The notes: generated by a model from the letters alone, not told the origin. 64,000 nucleotides of DNA from Georgenia muralis (GCF_003814705.1 NZ_RKRA01000001.1:3168776-3232775); one strand, 5' to 3'; positions 25,466-35,212 are shown, counted from the first letter of the stretch. Numbers and translations: made by a program.

Positions 25466-26683
25466 CTAGAGCCAGCGTCGGATCGGCGCGACGGCCGCCT
25501 CCAGCGCACGCTGCCGGGGGGAGCGCTGCCGCCACCGGTCGAGGTCGATCTCGCGGCTGCGCCCGAGGTCGTCGAGGAACTGCTGCTCGAGGACCTCGAC
25601 GACGGCGGCGTCGAGGACGACCATCGCGACCTCCTCGTCGTGGTCGAGGGAGCGGCGGTTGAGGTTGCTCGACCCCACGAGGGCGGCGGTGCCGTCGACG
25701 ACCATGATCTTCGTGTGCAGCATGCTGGGCTGGAAGTTCCACACGCGCACCCCGGCGTCGGCGAGCTCGGCGTAGACCGCCTCGCCGGCGAGCTGGGCCA
25801 CCCGCTTGTCCGCGTGCGGACCGGGCACGAGGACGTCGACCTCGACCCCGCGCGCGGCCGCCTCGCGCAGCGCGGCCCGCATCGCCTCGTCGGGGGCGAA
25901 GTAGGCGCTCTGGAGACGGATGCGCCGGCGGGCCGAGCGCATGAGGACGTACCACACCGTGTGGATGTCGTCCCAGCCGATGCTGGCCGAGCCACGCACG
26001 ACCTGGACCACCGCGTCGCCCCGGTGGGGGTGGTCGGGGAACCGGTCGCGCTCGTCGTAGAGGGACCGGCCGGTCTCGGCCCAGTCCTGGACGAACGCCG
26101 CGGCGAGGCCGTCCACCGCCGGGCCCTCGACCCGGAAGTGGGTGTCGCGCCACTGCGTCTCGTCGCGGGCGTCGCCGGCCCACTCCTCGGCGATGCCGAC
26201 CCCGCCGGTGAACGCGAGGGACTCGTCCACGACGCAGACCTTGCGGTGGCCGCGGTGGTTCTGCTTGAAGGGCGAGCGCACGAGGGGACGTCGGAACCAC
26301 TGGACGTCCACGCCCGCGGCCTCCATCGCCTGGACGAGGCCGGGCTCGATGTGGAAGCCGCCGAGGGCGTCGATGAGCACGCGCACCCGCACGCCCGCGC
26401 GGGCCCGGTCGGACAGTGCGTCGGCGAACGCCCGGGCGGGCCAGCCCTTCCAGTACACGAACGTCATGAGGTCGACGCTGCGGCGGGCCCCACCGATCGC
26501 CTCGAGCATGGCGGGGAAGATCTCGTCGCCGTTGTGCAGCACCTGGACGGCGTTGCCCTCGGTGAAGTGCACCCCGATGAGGCACTCGAGGGTGCGCCGC
26601 AACCGGCGGCGCGAGTCCTCCCCGCCCTCGGCCCCGGGCCCGGTCACGCCCTCGCCGGGTTCAGGCCGGGTCGCCTCGCTCAT
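25466..26683 (-). CDS. Phospholipase D-family protein (cardiolipin synthase-like)
   Basis: A 405-residue enzyme with two HKD motifs: HRKVCVVD in the first half (followed by ESLAFTGGVGI) and HTKIMVVDGTAALVGSSN in the second. GNAVQVLHNGDEIFPAMLEAI and VDLMTFVYWKG are typical of cardiolipin synthases of the ClsB type. It has no transmembrane segment, unlike ClsA, so it may act at the membrane surface or on other phosphodiesters. ATG 26683 is followed by a Glu/Gly-rich lead of 30 residues. It starts 5 bases after the aldo/keto reductase stop and lies last in an operon with that gene and the DDN reductase. Confidence 0.85.
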   Translation of the reverse strand: MSEATRPEPGEGVTGPGAEGGEDSRRRLRRTLECLIGVHFTEGNAVQVLHNGDEIFPAMLEAIGGARRSVDLMTFVYWKGWPARAFADALSDRARAGVRVRVLIDALGGFHIEPGLVQAMEAAGVDVQWFRRPLVRSPFKQNHRGHRKVCVVDESLAFTGGVGIAEEWAGDARDETQWRDTHFRVEGPAVDGLAAAFVQDWAETGRSLYDERDRFPDHPHRGDAVVQVVRGSASIGWDDIHTVWYVLMRSARRRIRLQSAYFAPDEAMRAALREAAARGVEVDVLVPGPHADKRVAQLAGEAVYAELADAGVRVWNFQPSMLHTKIMVVDGTAALVGSSNLNRRSLDHDEEVAMVVLDAAVVEVLEQQFLDDLGRSREIDLDRWRQRSPRQRALEAAVAPIRRWL

Positions 26684-26688
26684 GGTGG

Positions 26689-27720
26689 TCAGGCCCGGCG
26701 GAAGCCGGCCCACAGGTCGATGCCCGCGTCGCGCGCGTGGTCGTCGATCGTGGCGAGCTCGTCGTCGGTGAAGGAGAGGTTGTCCAGGGCGCCGAGGTTC
26801 TGCTCGAGCTGGGCCACGCTGGAGGCGCCGATGAGGACCGAGGTCACCCGCTCGTCGCGCAGCGCCCACGCCAGGGCCATCTGGGCCAGGCCCTGCCCGC
26901 GGCCCTCGGCGATCTCGGCGAGCTTGCGCACGTGGTCGAGTGTGGCGTCGGTGAGCAGGTCGGGGGAGAGCGACTTGCCCTGGCTGGCGCGCGAGCCCTC
27001 GGGGATGCCGCCGAGGTACTTGCCGGTGAGCATGCCCTGCGCGAGCGGCGAGAACGCGATGCACCCGGCTCCGACGTCGGCGAGGGCGTCGAGGAGCCCC
27101 TCGCTCTCGATCCAGCGGTTGAGCATCGAGTACGACGGCTGGTGGATGAGCAGCGGGGTGCCGAGGTCGGCGAGGATCTGCGCGGCGCGCCGGGTGTCCT
27201 CGGGGCCGTAGGAGGAGATCCCGGCGTACAGCGCCTTGCCGCTCGTGACGGCGGTGTGCAGGGCCCCCATCGTCTCCTCCAGCGGGGTGGAGGCGTCGAA
27301 GCGGTGGGAGTAGAAGATGTCGACGTAGTCCAGGCCCATCCGGGCCAGGGACTGGTCCAGGCTCGCGAGAAGGTACTTGCGCGAGCCGCCGCCCTGACCG
27401 TACGGGCCCGGCCACATGTCGTACCCGGCCTTGGTCGAGATGACGAGCTCGTCGCGGTAGGGACGGAGGTCGTCGGCGAGGTGGCGGCCGAAATTGCGCT
27501 CCGCCGAGCCGTAGGGCGGGCCGTAGTTGTTGGCCAGGTCGAAGTGGGTGACGCCCAGGTCGAAGGCGCGACGCAGGATCGCGCGCTGGGTCTCGAAGGG
27601 CATGTCGTCCCCGAAGTTGTGCCACAGGCCCAGCGACACCGCAGGGAGGTCGAGGCCGCTGGCGCCGGTGCGGCGGTAGACCATGTCGTCGTAACGGGCG
27701 GGGGAAGGGTTGTACGTCAT
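26689..27720 (-). CDS. Aldo/keto reductase (YghZ/L-glyceraldehyde 3-phosphate reductase type)
   Basis: A 343-residue NADPH-dependent TIM-barrel reductase. The catalytic tetrad is seen in FDLANNYGPPYGSAE (Asp, Tyr), the lysine of VISTKAG and the histidine of DIFYSHRFD. The YghZ-group marks are MVYRRTGASGLDLPAVSLGLW, HQPSYSMLNRWIE and FSPLAQGMLTGKYL, with the cofactor motif VLIGASSVAQLEQN. E. coli YghZ reduces methylglyoxal and L-glyceraldehyde 3-phosphate, so aldehyde detoxification is the likely role. ATG 27720 overlaps the DDN stop (ATGA) and the next gene begins 5 bases past its stop. Confidence 0.9.
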   Translation of the reverse strand: MTYNPSPARYDDMVYRRTGASGLDLPAVSLGLWHNFGDDMPFETQRAILRRAFDLGVTHFDLANNYGPPYGSAERNFGRHLADDLRPYRDELVISTKAGYDMWPGPYGQGGGSRKYLLASLDQSLARMGLDYVDIFYSHRFDASTPLEETMGALHTAVTSGKALYAGISSYGPEDTRRAAQILADLGTPLLIHQPSYSMLNRWIESEGLLDALADVGAGCIAFSPLAQGMLTGKYLGGIPEGSRASQGKSLSPDLLTDATLDHVRKLAEIAEGRGQGLAQMALAWALRDERVTSVLIGASSVAQLEQNLGALDNLSFTDDELATIDDHARDAGIDLWAGFRRA

Positions 27721-28184
27721 GGCGACGAGTCTGGCCCGTCCGCGACGCCGTGTCCAAGGGCCGGTGCCAGGACGACGACGGCGATCTCCCGGCTGGTCCG
27801 CTCCTGGTACCGGGCGTACAGCGGGTGACCGGCGACGATCCGCGGCCACAGCTCGGCCCGCTCCGCGGGGCCGGCGACCCGGGCGTGCATCGCGCGGCCC
27901 GGGGCCCCGGGCGGACGCACGTGGACACGCGGGTCCGCGGTGAGGTTGACCAGCCACGCCGGCGGCCGGTCGTCACCGCCGCGGGAGGCGACGACGACGT
28001 AGCCGGCGCCGTCGTGGAGCGGGGCGGTGAGCAGGACGGTGTGGCGCCGGCCGGTGCGCCGGCCGGTCGTCGTCAGCTCCAGGACGGGCATGCCGGCCGC
28101 GACCCGCCCCACCCGGCCGCGGGAGAGGACCAGGAGCGCGCGGTGGCCGGCGTTCATCGCCCGGAGCAGGGCGTCGGCGGGCAT
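27717..28184 (-). CDS. DDN-type nitroreductase, deazaflavin (F420)-dependent
   Basis: A 155-residue split-barrel protein of the family that includes mycobacterial Ddn. VLELTTTGRRTGRRHTVLLTA is the family's F420-phosphate contact; GYVVVASRGG and PPAWLVNLTADPRVHV follow, and WPRIVAGHPLYARYQERTSREI ends the conserved part. Such proteins use reduced F420 to reduce quinones or nitroaromatics, and some use other flavins. ATG 28184 has GAGGAGG 5 bases upstream, better than the GTG 14 codons earlier. It is first in a three-gene operon with the aldo/keto reductase and phospholipase D-like gene. Confidence 0.85.
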   Translation of the reverse strand: MPADALLRAMNAGHRALLVLSRGRVGRVAAGMPVLELTTTGRRTGRRHTVLLTAPLHDGAGYVVVASRGGDDRPPAWLVNLTADPRVHVRPPGAPGRAMHARVAGPAERAELWPRIVAGHPLYARYQERTSREIAVVVLAPALGHGVADGPDSSP

Positions 28185-28234
28185 CGGGCCTCCTCGGTCC
28201 GCGCGGTGGGCGCGTTGCGGGCACACTACCGAAG

Positions 28235-30724
28235 GTGCCCGTTGACCCCGTCGCCCGGCTGCTCGCCGACCCGCCCGACCTGCCCGTCGCGGGGGCGCTG
28301 GCCGAGCTCGTCGACGCCGTGCGCGCCCGCGGCGCCGCCGTCGTCCATGCCCCGCCGGGCACCGGCAAGACGACCCTCGTGCCGCCCGCGCTCGCCGCGC
28401 ACGTGCCGGGCACGGTCGTGCTCACCCAGCCCCGGCGGGTCGCCGTCCGGGCCGCGGCCCGCCGACTCGCGTACCTGCTGGGCGAGCCCCTCGGAGCGAC
28501 CGTGGGCTACAGCGTCCGGGGTGACCGGGTGGTCGGGCCGCGCACGCGCGTCGAGGTCGTCACCACCGGGGTGCTGCTGCGCCGGCTCCAGCGCGACCCC
28601 GAGCTCCCCGGCGTCGGCGCGGTCGTCCTGGACGAGGTCCACGAGCGTCATCTTGACGCCGACCTCGCCCTGGCGCTGCTCGTGGACGTCCGCGCCAACC
28701 TGCGCCCGGACCTCCCGCTCGTGGCGATGTCGGCGACCGTCGAGGCCGCGAGGACCGCCGCGCTGCTCGGCGAGGGGGTCCCGGTGGTCTCGGTGACGGG
28801 CGCCCTGCACCCCGTCGAGATCCTGTGGTGCCCGCCGCCCGCGGCGCGGGCGGACCACCGGGGGGTGACCCCGGCGTTCCTCGGCCACGTGGCCCCGACG
28901 GTCCGCCGGGCGCTGGGGGAGCGGTCCGGCGACGTGCTCGTCTTCCTGCCCGGCGCCGGTGAGATCGGCGCGGTGGCCCGCCGGCTGGCGGGGGTCGACG
29001 CCGACGTCCGGCCCCTCCACGGCCGCCTGCCCGGACCCGAGCAGGACCGCGCGCTCGACCCCGGCCCGCGCCGGAAGGTGGTGCTCTCCACCGCGGTGGC
29101 GGAGTCGTCCCTCACCGTCCCGGGCGTGCGGGTGGTCGTCGACGCCGGGTTCTCCCGGGAGCCGCGCACCGACCACCGCCGCGGTCTGGCCGGGCTGGTG
29201 ACCGTTGGCGTGAGCCGGGCCGCGGCCGAGCAGCGGGCCGGGCGGGCGGGTCGGGAGGGCCCCGGCGCCGTGTACCGGTGCTGGTCGCCGGCGGAGCACG
29301 CCGGCCTGCGCGAGCACCCCGCCCCGGAGATCGCCACCGCCGACCTGGCGTCCTTCGTCCTCGAGGTCGCGTGCTGGGGCGGGGGCGACCTGACCCTGCT
29401 CGACCCGCCACCGCCCGCGGCGGCGGACGCCGCCCGGGCGACCCTGCGCCGGCTCGGGGCGCTCGACGACGCCGGCACGGTGACCGCCCGAGGGCGGGCG
29501 ATCGCCGCGGTCCCGGCGGACCCGCGCCTGGCCCGGGCGCTGCTCGACGCCGCCCCGGTGGTCGGCGCCCGACGAGCGGCGGAGGCGGTGGCGCTGCTGA
29601 CCGAGTCCACAGCGGGGGACGATCTCGTCGCGGCCCTGCGAGCGCTGCGGCGCGGCGGCGCGGGGTCGGCCGCGTGGGCCGCGCAGGCCCGGCGCCTGCG
29701 CAGCCTCCTCGACGAGCGGCGCGGCGGGACCGGCGCGGCGCCGGGTGCTGCGCTGCCCGACGACCTCGCCGTCGGGCTCGTCGTCGCCCTCGCCCACCCC
29801 GACCGCCTGGCCCGGCTGCGTCCCGGCGGGTCGGGGTACCTCATGGTCTCGGGCACGGGGGCGGTCCTGCCGCCGGGCTCGGGACTGGCCGGCTCACCCT
29901 GGCTCGCGGTCGCCGACGCCGAGCGCACCGCCGGGCGACGCGACGCCCTCATCCGCTCCGCCGTCCCCGTCGACGAGGACCTCGCCCTGGAGGCAGCCGG
30001 CGCGACGCTCCACGAGGAGGAGGAGGTGCGCTGGGAGGGACGGGTGATCGCCCGCCGCACCCTCGCCCTGGGAGCGGTGGAGCTGACCTCGACCCCGTTC
30101 GACCCGGCTCCGGACCAGGTGGTCGGCGCCGTGCGGGAGGCGCTGCGCAGCGACGGCCTGGACACCCTCGCGTGGTCGGCGGCGGCCCGCGCCCTGCGCG
30201 CCCGGCTCGCGTTCCTCCACCGCGCGCTGGGCGAGCCCTGGCCCGACGTCGGCGACGACGCCCTGCTCGAGCTCGACTCCTGGCTCGGGCCCGACCTCGC
30301 CCGGGTCCGGGGCGCCGGCGACCTGCAGCGCCTCGACCTTCTCGGTGCCCTGCGCCGGCTCCTGCCCTGGCCCGAGGCCGCCCGCCTGGACGAGCTGGCC
30401 CCCGAGCGGGTGACCCTGCCCAGCGGCTCGTCCGCCGCGGTGGACTACACCGGGGAGCGGCCCGTCCTGGCGGCCCGGATCCAGGAGGTCTTCGGCTGGC
30501 AGGAGGCCCCCCGTCTGGCCGGCGGGCGGGTGCCGGTGCTCGTGCACCTGCTCTCCCCGGCCCGTCGCCCCGCCGCGGTCACCGACGACCTGGCGTCGTT
30601 CTGGGCCACCGGGTACACCCAGGTGCGGGCCGAGCTGCGCGGGCGCTACCCGCGCCACGCGTGGCCGGAGGACCCGCTCACGGCGGCGCCCACCCGCGGC
30701 ACCGGCCGGCCCCGGCGTGCGTGA
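28235..30724 (+). CDS. hrpB: ATP-dependent helicase HrpB
   Basis: An 829-residue DEAH/RHA-type helicase. Walker A is APPGTGKTT at about residue 40; motif II is DEVHERH; SATV, STAVAESSLTVPGV and QRAGRAGR are motifs III, V and VI. The C-terminal HrpB-specific domain (about 500-810) has LPSGSSAAVDYTGERPVLAARIQEVFGWQ and the TGYTQVRAELRGRYPRHAWPEDP end, which separates it from HrpA. The cellular substrate is poorly known; an RNA helicase role is assumed. GTG 28235 has no ribosome-binding site; CACACT at 7 bases upstream is a weak leaderless -10. It converges with the photolyase gene, 9 bases between stops. Confidence 0.92.
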   Translation: MPVDPVARLLADPPDLPVAGALAELVDAVRARGAAVVHAPPGTGKTTLVPPALAAHVPGTVVLTQPRRVAVRAAARRLAYLLGEPLGATVGYSVRGDRVVGPRTRVEVVTTGVLLRRLQRDPELPGVGAVVLDEVHERHLDADLALALLVDVRANLRPDLPLVAMSATVEAARTAALLGEGVPVVSVTGALHPVEILWCPPPAARADHRGVTPAFLGHVAPTVRRALGERSGDVLVFLPGAGEIGAVARRLAGVDADVRPLHGRLPGPEQDRALDPGPRRKVVLSTAVAESSLTVPGVRVVVDAGFSREPRTDHRRGLAGLVTVGVSRAAAEQRAGRAGREGPGAVYRCWSPAEHAGLREHPAPEIATADLASFVLEVACWGGGDLTLLDPPPPAAADAARATLRRLGALDDAGTVTARGRAIAAVPADPRLARALLDAAPVVGARRAAEAVALLTESTAGDDLVAALRALRRGGAGSAAWAAQARRLRSLLDERRGGTGAAPGAALPDDLAVGLVVALAHPDRLARLRPGGSGYLMVSGTGAVLPPGSGLAGSPWLAVADAERTAGRRDALIRSAVPVDEDLALEAAGATLHEEEEVRWEGRVIARRTLALGAVELTSTPFDPAPDQVVGAVREALRSDGLDTLAWSAAARALRARLAFLHRALGEPWPDVGDDALLELDSWLGPDLARVRGAGDLQRLDLLGALRRLLPWPEAARLDELAPERVTLPSGSSAAVDYTGERPVLAARIQEVFGWQEAPRLAGGRVPVLVHLLSPARRPAAVTDDLASFWATGYTQVRAELRGRYPRHAWPEDPLTAAPTRGTGRPRRA

Positions 30725-30733
30725 GGGGCTGGG

Positions 30734-32086
30734 TCAGCGACGGGCGGCCTCGTAGCGGGCGAGCGCCTCCACCCGCTCGGCGGCGTGGTCGACCACCCGC
30801 TCGGGGTATCCCGGTGCCCCGCCGTGGCGCCACGGCTCGTGCGCGGCGGCGCCGGCCGGGTGTGCGAGCTCGGGGACGTACCGGCGCACGTAGTCGCCGT
30901 CGGGGTCGAACCGCAGGCCCTGGGCCACGGGGTTGAAGACGCGGAAGTAGGGGGCGGCGTCCGTGCCGGTGCCCGCGGCCCACTGCCACCCGTGGCTGTT
31001 GGAGGCGATGTCGCCGTCACGCAGGAGGTCGAGGAAGTGGCGGGCCCCGTGCGGCCACCACACGTGGAGATCCTTGACGAGGAAGGACGCCGTGACCATG
31101 CGGACCCGGTTGTGCATCCACCCCTCGGCGAGGAGCTGGCGCATGCCGGCGTCGACGAACGGGTAGCCCGTGCGTCCGGCCCGCCACGCCTCGAACCGGG
31201 TGGCGGTGGGCTCTGCGGCGGGGTCGTCGTACACGAGCGAGCCGAGATCCGCGCGCAGGTCGGCCCACGCCGAGGCGGGGTGGTGGTGGAGGACATCGGC
31301 GTAGAACTCACGCCAGCACAGCTCGCTGACGAAGGTCTGCGCGCCCCTGCTGCCGCCCGCCCGGTGCGCGGCGACGTCGGCGAGGAGCGTGCGGGGGTGG
31401 ACCGTGCCGAGCTTGAGGTCGGCCGACAGGCGCGACGTTCCCGCCACGTCCGGCCGGTCCCGTCGCTCGGCGTAGCGCTCGAGCCCGTTGTCGAGGAACG
31501 CCTCCCACCGGCGCAGTGCGGCGTCCTCGCCGGCCCCTCCGGCCCTGCCGGTGTCCGGTCCCGCGAGGACCCGCGCGCCCGCGGGGTCCGTGGGCGCCGC
31601 GCCCCACCGGACCGCGGGCAGGGGCGCCGGGCCGGGCGCCCCGTGGTCGCGCCAGGCCCGGGAGAACGGGGTGAAGACGCGGTAGGGGGTGCCGTCGGCC
31701 TTGCGCAGGACCCCGGGGCCGACGGCGTAGGGGGTGCCGGTGGCCACGAGGTCCACGTCGAGGGCCCGCTCCACCTCGGCGTCGCGCCGGCGCCCGTACG
31801 GGGTGGTCTCCCGGCTGACGTGCACCGCGGCCGCCCCGGTCTCGCGGACGAGAGCGGGAAGGACCTCCTCGGGCCGGCCGCGCCGCACGACCAGGGCGCC
31901 GCCGGTGGCCTCGTGCAACGACCGCAGGGCGCCATGGAGCGCGTCGCGCCGGGCTGCGCCCGCGCCGTCGAAGGCCGGGTCGAGGACGAACACCGGCACC
32001 ACCGGGCCGGCCCCCGCGGCGGCGAGCAGGGCGGGATGGTCCCGCAGGCGCAGGTCGCGGCGGAACCACAGGACGGTGGTGGGCAC
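30734..32086 (-). CDS. phr: Deoxyribodipyrimidine photolyase
   Basis: A 450-residue class I photolyase that repairs UV cyclobutane dimers by light-driven electron transfer from FADH-. The N-terminal antenna domain begins TVLWFRRDLRLRDHPAL. The FAD domain has LSADLKLGTVHPR, ELCWREFYADVLHHHP, GYPFVDAGMRQL, GWMHNRVRM and ASNSHGWQWAAGTGTDAAPYF. The WxW/Asn surroundings in the last segment are those of true photolyases rather than cryptochromes. GTG 32086 lies 6 bases after TAGTGT, so it is likely leaderless. Confidence 0.93.
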   Translation of the reverse strand: MPTTVLWFRRDLRLRDHPALLAAAGAGPVVPVFVLDPAFDGAGAARRDALHGALRSLHEATGGALVVRRGRPEEVLPALVRETGAAAVHVSRETTPYGRRRDAEVERALDVDLVATGTPYAVGPGVLRKADGTPYRVFTPFSRAWRDHGAPGPAPLPAVRWGAAPTDPAGARVLAGPDTGRAGGAGEDAALRRWEAFLDNGLERYAERRDRPDVAGTSRLSADLKLGTVHPRTLLADVAAHRAGGSRGAQTFVSELCWREFYADVLHHHPASAWADLRADLGSLVYDDPAAEPTATRFEAWRAGRTGYPFVDAGMRQLLAEGWMHNRVRMVTASFLVKDLHVWWPHGARHFLDLLRDGDIASNSHGWQWAAGTGTDAAPYFRVFNPVAQGLRFDPDGDYVRRYVPELAHPAGAAAHEPWRHGGAPGYPERVVDHAAERVEALARYEAARR

Positions 32087-32092
32087 GTCCGG

Positions 32093-32098
32093 ACACTA
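32093..32098 (-). promoter_or_regulatory. -10 element of phr (leaderless)
   Basis: TAGTGT on the minus strand, 6 bases before the phr GTG. Confidence 0.55.
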
Positions 32099-32204
32099 TC
32101 CGTGCCTACCCGGCCACGCCGCTGGGACCAGCCGGCCGAGGGGACACGCCTGAGCCTGAGAACCCCGGCGCAGGGCCGCGAGGTCGCGCCGGGTCGAACA
32201 GGCG

Positions 32205-32210
32205 TACGAT
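32205..32210 (+). promoter_or_regulatory. -10 element of the 87-aa hypothetical gene (leaderless)
   Basis: TACGAT, 7 bases before ATG 32218. This spacing favours that ATG over the in-frame ATG at 32209, which lies inside the hexamer. Confidence 0.5.
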
Positions 32211-32217
32211 GGCGCGC

Positions 32218-32481
32218 ATGACGGTCGGGGCGGACGGCGTCGCCCCGTGGTGGGCGGGCCGGCAGAGGATCCTCAACAGCCGTGGCGTGCCCGGGCGGTT
32301 CACGACCGCCCAGGCGCCGGTCCCCGTCGTCGCCCGGCTCGTGTGGGCCGACGACGGCGAGGAGCTCGTGGAGACCGTCGCCACCGCCTGGACGTCACCG
32401 CTCGTCCTCGTGGCGGTGGGCGACCCGCGGTCGGCCTACCGGGGGGTGTGGGTGCCCGCCCGGGACGTCACCCGCCGGTGA
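32218..32481 (+). CDS. Hypothetical protein (87 aa)
   Basis: A small soluble protein beginning MTVGADGVAPWWAGRQRILN. The middle alternates short strands (VPVVARLVWADDGEELVETVA, PLVLVAVGDPRSAYRGVWV), suggesting a compact beta domain. I do not recognise the family. It is probably monocistronic: a leaderless promoter lies directly upstream and a hairpin 34 bases after the stop separates it from the convergent pgi. Confidence 0.6.
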   Translation: MTVGADGVAPWWAGRQRILNSRGVPGRFTTAQAPVPVVARLVWADDGEELVETVATAWTSPLVLVAVGDPRSAYRGVWVPARDVTRR

Positions 32482-32515
32482 GGGCGCCGCGACTGCCGTC
32501 CCCGGACCGCCGCCC

Positions 32516-32543
32516 CGGCACCGGCCCGCCTGGACTGGTGCCG
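32516..32543. terminator. Hairpin between convergent genes (87-aa gene and pgi)
   Basis: CGGCACC (32516-32522) pairs with GGTGCCG (32537-32543), extendable by a G-T and a G-C pair. It lies between two stop codons and could end both transcripts. There is no T run. Confidence 0.5.
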
Positions 32544-32545
32544 CG

Positions 32546-34168
32546 TTAGCGTCGCTGCTCGCGGTAGCGGCGGATGAGCGCGTTGGTGGAGGAGTCGTGG
32601 GCCGGCTCGTCCTCCCCGGTCAGCTCCGGCACGATCCGCCCGGCGAGGACCTTGCCGAGCTCGACGCCCCACTGGTCGAAGGAGTTGATGCCCCACACGA
32701 CGCCCTGCGTGAAGACCTTGTGCTCGTACAGGGCGACGAGCTGGCCGAGGACGGACGGGGTGAGGGCCGGAGCCAGGACCATCGTGGTCGGGTGGTTGCC
32801 GGCGAACGTGCGGTGCGGCACGAGGTCGGCGGCGACGCCGTCGGCCCGTACCTCGTCCGCGGTCTTGCCGAAGGCCAGCGCCTCGGCCTGGGCCAGGAGG
32901 TTCGCGGTGAGGAGGTCGTGGTGCGGGTCGATCTCCACGGCCGGCCGGACGAAGCCGAGCAGGTCCGCCGGGACCAGCTGGGTGCCCTGGTGGATGAGCT
33001 GGTAGAAGGCGTGCTGGCCGTTGGTGCCGGGCTCGCCCCACACCACCGGGCCCGTCTCGACGCGCACGGGCTCGCCGTCGACGGTGACGGACTTGCCGTT
33101 GGACTCCATGTCGAGCTGCTGGAGGTAGGCGGGAAAACGCGCGAGGTGCTGGTTGTACGGCAGGACGGCGTGCGTGGCCGCGCCGAGGAAGTTGCGGTAC
33201 CAGATCCCGATCAGACCCAGCAGCGCAGGGACGTTGCGCTCGAGCGGGGTGGTGCGGAAGTGCTCGTCGACGGTGTGGAACCCGTCGAGCATCTCGCGGT
33301 AGCGCTCGGGGCCGATGGCGATCATGAGCGACAGGCCCACCGCCGAGGTGAACGAGTAGCGGCCGCCGACCCAGTCCCAGAACCCGAACATGTTGGCGGT
33401 GTCGATGCCGAACCCGGCGACCTCGGTGGCGTTGGTGGAGACGGCCACGAAGTGCTTGGCGACCGCCGCGTCGTCGCCGAGGCCCTCGACCAGCCAGGCG
33501 CGGGCCGTGCGGGCGTTGGTGATGGTCTCGATGGTGGTGAAGGTCTTCGACGCGACGACGAAGAGGGTGCTCGCCGGGTCGAGGCCGTCGAGCGCGTCGG
33601 CGATGTCGTCGCCGTCGACGTTGGAGACGAAGAGCGATCGGATGCCGGGGTGGCTGAAGGGTGCCAGGGCGCCGGCGGCCATGGCGGGGCCGAGGTCGGA
33701 CCCGCCGATGCCGATGTTGACCACCGTGGAGATGCGCGCGCCGGTGTGGCCGGTCCAGGCCCCGGTGCGGACCTGCTCGGCGAAGGCGGCCATCTGGTCG
33801 AGGACGGCGTGGACGTCGGCGACGACGTCCTGGCCGTCGACGACGAGCTCGGCCGAGCGCGGGGCGCGCAGGGCGGTGTGCAGGACGGCGCGGTCCTCCG
33901 TGGTGTTGATGTGCTCGCCGCGGAACATCGCCTCGGTCCGCTCGGGCAGCCCGGCGGCCCGCGCCAGGTCCACCAGGAGCGCGAGCGTCTCGTCGGTCAC
34001 GCGGTTCTTCGAGTAGTCGACGTAGAGGTCGCCCACCTCGGCCACGAGGCGTGTGCCCCGCTCGGGGTCGGCCGCGAAGAGGTCCCGCAGGTGCGCGTCG
34101 CCGGCGGTCGCCGCGTGCGCGGCCAGGGCCTGCCAGGCGGGGGTGGTGGAGATGTCGGGTCGGCTCAC
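32546..34168 (-). CDS. pgi: Glucose-6-phosphate isomerase
   Basis: A 540-residue cytosolic isomerase linking glucose 6-phosphate and fructose 6-phosphate. Family marks are [11 protein letters not shown] (phosphate loop), [53 protein letters not shown] (catalytic His/Glu region) and [11 protein letters not shown] with the catalytic lysine. Length and motifs are those of the long bacterial/eukaryotic PGI form. GTG 34168 ([12 protein letters not shown]) has GGAGG about 9-13 bases upstream. It is transcribed alone toward the 87-aa gene. Confidence 0.95.
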   Translation of the reverse strand: MSRPDISTTPAWQALAAHAATAGDAHLRDLFAADPERGTRLVAEVGDLYVDYSKNRVTDETLALLVDLARAAGLPERTEAMFRGEHINTTEDRAVLHTALRAPRSAELVVDGQDVVADVHAVLDQMAAFAEQVRTGAWTGHTGARISTVVNIGIGGSDLGPAMAAGALAPFSHPGIRSLFVSNVDGDDIADALDGLDPASTLFVVASKTFTTIETITNARTARAWLVEGLGDDAAVAKHFVAVSTNATEVAGFGIDTANMFGFWDWVGGRYSFTSAVGLSLMIAIGPERYREMLDGFHTVDEHFRTTPLERNVPALLGLIGIWYRNFLGAATHAVLPYNQHLARFPAYLQQLDMESNGKSVTVDGEPVRVETGPVVWGEPGTNGQHAFYQLIHQGTQLVPADLLGFVRPAVEIDPHHDLLTANLLAQAEALAFGKTADEVRADGVAADLVPHRTFAGNHPTTMVLAPALTPSVLGQLVALYEHKVFTQGVVWGINSFDQWGVELGKVLAGRIVPELTGEDEPAHDSSTNALIRRYREQRR

Positions 34169-34303
34169 GGGGTGCGCTCCTCCGCCGGGCTGGCCCCGGC
34201 CTCGTCGGTCCGCCGGGTCCGGCCCGGCCTTGACGGGACCATCATGGCGCGGTGAGGGCACCGGGACGAACCCGCGGCGCGGCGACGGCGTCGCGGCGCG
34301 CAC

Positions 34304-35212
34304 TCAGCCGACGGTGACGGTCCTGGTGTCGACGGTCGGCTCACCGCCGGCGCCGCCGGAGGGGTCGTCCTCGGTGATCTCCACCGTGTAGGTGCCCGGG
34401 TCGAGCTCGACCGTGAAGGAGAACGGCGCGAAGGTCTGGCCCTCGCTCGTCATCGTGAAGCCCGCCTCGACCTCGGTGCCTGCGTCGTCGAGGACCCGCC
34501 ACGGCAGGTTGGCCTCGAAGACGGCCGCCTCACCGGAGACGGTCAGCGGCGAGGTGACCGCCGCGCCCTCGGCGGGCCGGTCGATCTGCACGAGCTGCCG
34601 AACGTCGAGCGGGTCCTCGGCCGCGACAGGCTCGTCCCACACGAGCGTGCCCCACAGCTCACCGGCGGGCTCGCCGTCGATGAGGAGGAGGACGTCCGCG
34701 TCCTCGGCGCCGGCGGCGCCGGTGACCGTGTGGACGAGCTGCTGGACCATCATGGCCGCGCCCTCGGAGCCCACGTTGGCGGTGCGCGCCTCGGTGGAGA
34801 GGTCCACGACGAGGGTGCCGTCGTCGTCCTCGACGCCGAGGACCTCGGTGGCCGGGTCCCACGTGGTCGTGTAGTCGGGGTCCTGCGGGCCCGCGACCAT
34901 CGTCTCGACGGCGCCGACGAGGGGGTCGCCGACGACCTCACGCAGCTCACGCGCCAGGCGGATGCCGTTGCGCGTGTCCACGACGAAGTACACCGGCACC
35001 TCCTCCGTCCCGGCGGGCTCCGTGGCGGGCTCCGTGGTCGGCTCCGCGCCGGGTTCGGTGGTGGGTTCACCGGTGGGGCCGGCGGTGGCGGTGGCCCCAC
35101 CGGTGGGCGACGCGCTCGTCGTCGGGTCGGTGCCCGGGTCGACGTCGGTGCACGCCGTCAGGACGAGGACGAGGGCGGCGACCGGCCCCCATCGTCGAAG
35201 GTGTCTGGCCAT
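34304..35212 (-). CDS. GerMN-domain lipoprotein with Gmad2 immunoglobulin-like domain
   Basis: A 302-residue lipoprotein. The signal is MARHLRRWGPVAALVLVLTAC with lipobox LTAC. A disordered Thr/Glu/Pro linker with TEP repeats spans about 30-68. A GerMN domain follows (VPVYFVVDTRNGIRLARELR, DGTLVVDLSTEA, AMMVQQLVHTVTG). The C-terminal 95 residues are a Gmad2-type beta sandwich (IDRPAEGAAVTSPLTVSGEA, VELDPGTYTVEITEDDPSG). These domains are named from spore germination proteins, but in non-sporing actinobacteria the pair occurs in surface lipoproteins of unknown role, so no sporulation is implied. A good ribosome-binding site (GAGGAGG) precedes ATG 35212. Confidence 0.82.
   Translation of the reverse strand: MARHLRRWGPVAALVLVLTACTDVDPGTDPTTSASPTGGATATAGPTGEPTTEPGAEPTTEPATEPAGTEEVPVYFVVDTRNGIRLARELREVVGDPLVGAVETMVAGPQDPDYTTTWDPATEVLGVEDDDGTLVVDLSTEARTANVGSEGAAMMVQQLVHTVTGAAGAEDADVLLLIDGEPAGELWGTLVWDEPVAAEDPLDVRQLVQIDRPAEGAAVTSPLTVSGEAAVFEANLPWRVLDDAGTEVEAGFTMTSEGQTFAPFSFTVELDPGTYTVEITEDDPSGGAGGEPTVDTRTVTVG

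Noticed and set aside
34304-35212. Sporulation/germination function from GerMN and Gmad2 domains
   Set aside because: These domains occur widely in non-sporing actinobacteria, and no other spore gene is in the window.
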